NCBI RefSeq assembly: GCF_019904175.1
Contig: NZ_CP061913.1
Location: forward strand, 4,030,001 to 4,094,000
Source: Dactylosporangium vinaceum
Lineage (GTDB): Bacteria; Actinomycetota; Actinomycetes; Mycobacteriales; Micromonosporaceae
Reading direction: 5' to 3'
Length of the DNA: 64,000 nucleotides
Both the position numbers and the translations under genes were made by a program. The notes below the pieces were generated by a model. The model saw only the letters and a list, made by a program, of their open reading frames with translations, was not told the origin of the DNA and did not search any database. Shown here piece after piece: positions 61,352-64,000 of this stretch (positions are counted from its first letter, which is position 1; each line of letters begins with the position of its first letter).

Positions 61352-61376
61352 TAACCATATTTCGCAGATCGTCTAT
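61352..61376. promoter_or_regulatory. Possible operator half-site H (divergent)
   Basis: TAACCATAT followed after 7 bp by ATCGTCTAT; only the left arm matches well. It lies in the A/T-rich divergent promoter region, 16 bp from the binding-protein start and 54 bp from the permease start. Confidence 0.35.
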
Positions 61377-61429
61377 ATATACATCTTCTGGTACGTTCAT
61401 CGATACGATATCCGTCAATGGGAGGTTCT

Positions 61430-62422
61430 GTGGTCGCCTTCCTGGCCCGCCGCCTCGCCTACTACCTGGTGCTGCTGGTCACGGCGGCCGCCCTGTCGTA
61501 CGGGCTGGCGGCGACCGCGCTGTCTCCCCGGGCCTACTTCCAGGCCCGACAGGTCCCGCCGCCGCCGGCCCAGATCGACCGGCAGCTGCGGGCCATCGGA
61601 CTGGACCCGCAGGAGCCGGTCACGACCCGGTTCACCGGCTGGGCCGGTCGGGCCCTCCACGGCGATCTGGGGCTGAGCATCACCGGCTCGTCGGTCAACG
61701 CCGAGTTCGGCCGGCGGATCGGGGTGAGCCTGCGGCTGCTGCTGGTGGGCACGACGCTGGGCATCGCGGCCGGGATCGCGACTGGCGTGTGGGGCGCGGT
61801 GCGGCAGTACCGCCTCTCCGACCGGACTTTCACCGTCGTGGCGTTCCTGCTGCTGTCCACGCCCACGTTCCTCATCGCGCTGCTGCTGAAGATCGCCGCG
61901 CTGGCCGGCAACCGGGCCGCCGGGCGTCAGGTCATCGCGTTCACCGGGGAGTCGACCCCGGGCCTGACCGGCTCGATGCTGGACCATGTCGCCGACCGGG
62001 CCGGGCACCTGCTGCTGCCGACGCTGTCCATCGGGCTGGTGACCCTCGCCACGTACAGCCGCTACCAGCGCAACGTCATGCTCGACGTGCTCGGCGCCGA
62101 CTACCTGCGCACCGCGACGGCCAAGGGCCTCTCTCGCCGCACGGTGCTGGTCAAGCACGGGCTGCGGACCGCCCTCATCCCGATGTCGACATTCTTCGCG
62201 TTCGGCTTCCTCGGCGTGCTCACCGGCGCCACGTTCACCGAGAAGATCTTCGGCTGGCACGGCATGGGGGAGTGGTTCATCGACTCGGTGAACAACAACG
62301 ACGTCAACGCCGTCGTGGCGGTCAACCTCTTCGCCGCCGTCACCGTCCTGCTGGCCGGCCTGCTCGCCGACGTCCTGCACGCGCTGCTGGACCCGCGCGT
62401 CCGGCTGGGCCGCCGTGGCTGA
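61430..62422 (+). CDS. ABC transporter permease, DppB type
   Basis: 330 residues from the GTG at 61430, which follows GGAGGT; an ATG at 61418 would place that ribosome binding site inside the gene. MVAFLARRLAYYLVLL start, HGDLGLSITGSSV loop, EAA loop YLRTATAKGLSRR with HGLRTALIP, and FGWHGMGEWF near the end. About six helices. Four internal Met, no Cys. Confidence 0.9.
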   Translation: MVAFLARRLAYYLVLLVTAAALSYGLAATALSPRAYFQARQVPPPPAQIDRQLRAIGLDPQEPVTTRFTGWAGRALHGDLGLSITGSSVNAEFGRRIGVSLRLLLVGTTLGIAAGIATGVWGAVRQYRLSDRTFTVVAFLLLSTPTFLIALLLKIAALAGNRAAGRQVIAFTGESTPGLTGSMLDHVADRAGHLLLPTLSIGLVTLATYSRYQRNVMLDVLGADYLRTATAKGLSRRTVLVKHGLRTALIPMSTFFAFGFLGVLTGATFTEKIFGWHGMGEWFIDSVNNNDVNAVVAVNLFAAVTVLLAGLLADVLHALLDPRVRLGRRG

Positions 62423-64000
62423 CCCGATCGTCGCCGAGGTCGCCGAGGTCGCCGAGGCCGCGCAGGCCACGCCGACCCGCCTGCGGGTGGTGGCCGGGCG
62501 GCTGCGCCGGGACCGCGCCGCGCTGGCCGGCCTGGCCGTCATCGCCGTGCTGTTCGCGCTCGCCTTCGCCGGGCCCAACCTGACCCGATGGTCCTACCGC
62601 GACATCGACTACACGGCCCTGCGCGCGGCCCCGTCGGCGGCGCACTGGTGGGGGACCAACGCCATCGGACAGGACGTCTTCGCCCAGGCCGTCCGCGGCC
62701 TGCAGAAGTCACTGCTGATCGGGCTGGCGGTGGCGGCCGTCGCCACCGCCCTGGCCGCGCTCGTCGGCGCGGTCGCCGGCTACGTCGGCGGCTGGACCGA
62801 GCGCGCCATCGTGCTCGTCGTCGACCTGCTGCTGGTTTTTCCGTCGTTCCTCGTCATCGCCATCGTATCGCCGCGGCTGCGCGCCGGCGGCTGGGTCGCG
62901 TTCGTCGGGCTACTGGCGGTCTTCGGCTGGATGATCTCGGCCCGGGTGGTGCGGGCGCTGGCCATCTCGCTCAAGCAGCTGCCCTATGTGCAGGCGGCCC
63001 GCTTCATGGGCGTGTCCGCGCCGCGGATCATCGTGCGGCACGTGCTGCCCGGCACCGCGTCCTTCCTCATCATCGACGCCACCCTGGCGGTCGGCGCGGC
63101 CGTGATGACCGAGACGTCGCTGTCCTACTTCGGCTTCGGCATCCAGCCGCCCGACGTCTCGCTGGGCACGCTCATCGCGGCCGGCACCGCCTCCGCCGTG
63201 ACCTGGCCCTGGATGTTCTTCTTCCCGGCCGGGCTGCTGGTGCTCTTCGTGCTCGCCGTCAACCTCGTCGGCGACGGCCTGCGCGACGCCGTCGACCCGC
63301 GCTCCGGCCCCTCCCGCCCCCGCCGGCCGCGGCTGGTGCCGGCCGCCGCCGACGAGGCCGTGCTGGCGATCCGCGGACTGCGGGTGCGCTTCGGCGACGG
63401 CCCGGCCGTGGTCGACGGCGTCGACCTCACCGTCGGGCCCGGCCAGGTGCTCGGCATCGTCGGCGAGTCCGGTTCGGGCAAGTCCGTCACCGCCCTGGCC
63501 GCGCTCGGGCTGCTGCCGGCCGACGCCGAGGTCACCGGCAGCATCGTGCTCGACGGCACCCAGGTCGTCGGGGCCACCCCGCGGCAGCTGCGGCGGCTGC
63601 GCGGCAACGTCGCGGCCATCGTGTTCCAGGACTCGCTCGCGGCCCTCACCCCCGTCTACCGCATCGGCGACCAGTTGGCCGAGGCTGTTCGGGCGCACCG
63701 GAAGGTCTCCAGGGCCGATGCCGCTCGGCGCGCCGTCGAGCTGCTACGCCTGGTCGGCATACCCTCGCCGCAGCTGCGCGCCCGCGCCTTCCCCGACGAG
63801 CTGTCCGGCGGCATGCGCCAGCGGGTGATGATCGCGATGGCGATGGCCAACGACCCCGCCGTCATCATCGCCGACGAGCCCACCACCGCCCTCGACGTGA
63901 CGGTGCAGGCCCAGGTGCTGCAGGTGCTGCAGAAGGCGCAGGCCGCGACCGGGGCCGCGCTCGTGCTGGTCAGCCACGACCTCGGCGTCGTGGCCGGGCT
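62415..64000 (+). CDS. ABC transporter DppC-type permease fused to a DppD-type ATPase, 3' end outside window
   Basis: GTG start at 62415, overlapping the DppB-type gene by 8 bp; the frame stays open to the window end (528 codons seen). Permease part about 1-300: HWWGTNAIGQDVFAQAV, EAA loop YVQAARFMGVSAPR with HVLPGT, and SYFGFGIQPPDVSLG. After a Pro/Arg-rich linker the ATPase part starts near residue 315: Walker A GESGSGKSV (about 350-358), Q-loop VFQDSLAALTP, signature LSGGMRQRV, Walker B VIIADEPTTALDV, H-loop VSHDL. Permease-ATPase fusions are known in actinobacteria. Confidence 0.9.
   Translation, partial: MADPIVAEVAEVAEAAQATPTRLRVVAGRLRRDRAALAGLAVIAVLFALAFAGPNLTRWSYRDIDYTALRAAPSAAHWWGTNAIGQDVFAQAVRGLQKSLLIGLAVAAVATALAALVGAVAGYVGGWTERAIVLVVDLLLVFPSFLVIAIVSPRLRAGGWVAFVGLLAVFGWMISARVVRALAISLKQLPYVQAARFMGVSAPRIIVRHVLPGTASFLIIDATLAVGAAVMTETSLSYFGFGIQPPDVSLGTLIAAGTASAVTWPWMFFFPAGLLVLFVLAVNLVGDGLRDAVDPRSGPSRPRRPRLVPAAADEAVLAIRGLRVRFGDGPAVVDGVDLTVGPGQVLGIVGESGSGKSVTALAALGLLPADAEVTGSIVLDGTQVVGATPRQLRRLRGNVAAIVFQDSLAALTPVYRIGDQLAEAVRAHRKVSRADAARRAVELLRLVGIPSPQLRARAFPDELSGGMRQRVMIAMAMANDPAVIIADEPTTALDVTVQAQVLQVLQKAQAATGAALVLVSHDLGVVAG

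Noticed and set aside
1-64000. CRISPR arrays, tRNA or rRNA genes, insertion sequences, integrase/attachment sites
   Set aside because: No regular direct repeats, cloverleaf genes, transposase motifs or flanking duplications were seen, so I cannot support recent mobile transfer despite the island-like content.

Overview
The window is very GC-rich, almost every codon ends in G or C, GTG starts are common and genes are packed with 4-bp ATGA/GTGA overlaps. It carries an actinobacterial-type Ser/Thr kinase and GNAT, MFS and DppBCDF-type families. This fits a filamentous or related high-GC actinobacterium; I cannot name the genus. I see no rRNA, tRNA, CRISPR array, transposase or integrase.

Most of the 64 kb looks like an organosulfur scavenging island. 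Operon 1 (+, 1-10441): MetY, a peptide-type ABC transporter (binding protein, two permeases, two ATPases) and four luciferase-like (LLM) monooxygenases. Operon 2 (-, 14382-10549): an acyl-CoA-dehydrogenase-type flavoprotein and the methionine transporter metQ-metN-metI. Operon 3 (+, 14491-25150): a second peptide-type transporter, two LLM proteins, a DszC/SfnC-like flavoprotein, an aldo/keto reductase remnant, an intact aldo/keto reductase and another LLM enzyme. A patch of unrelated genes follows (25325-28445: MFS exporter, GNAT, membrane protein). Operon 4 (-, 37267-28567): transporter, LLM, alpha/beta hydrolase, aminotransferase, GNAT. Peptidase E (-) and an M20 deacylase (+) come next. Operon 5 (+, 39666-47131): transporter, a hydrolase-fold protein without catalytic residues, a 2-oxoglutarate-type Fe(II) oxygenase and a DUF427 protein. 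After a kinase, an esterase and gene remnants (47606-50726) comes a GNAT gene divergent from an amino-acid-type ABC transporter (51551-54308). Then follow a glutathionyl-hydroquinone-reductase-like/LLM pair (-), an FAD/NAD-TPR fusion, a nitroreductase, and a last binding protein with divergent permease and permease-ATPase fusion genes running off the window.

Inferred working scheme: each transporter imports a different organosulfur compound (sulfonates, thioethers, modified cysteines). The paired flavin monooxygenases, the Fe(II) oxygenase or PLP enzymes release sulfite or sulfide, and MetY and downstream assimilation capture it. The transporters' substrates cannot be read from sequence.

Two signals tie the island together. 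First, a recurring near-palindrome (CCTAT, 7 bp, ATAGG, with A/T-rich flanks) sits 4-65 bp from the start codons of nearly every one of these operons, suggesting one sulfur regulator that is not encoded in the window. Second, proteins of these operons are almost free of methionine and cysteine: by my reading fifteen of them, about 5300 residues, contain none beyond the initiator, while unrelated genes in the same window have ordinary numbers. Three of the binding proteins even lack the lipoprotein cysteine and use an N-terminal membrane anchor. Together this reads as a sulfur-starvation regulon whose products have been purged of sulfur.
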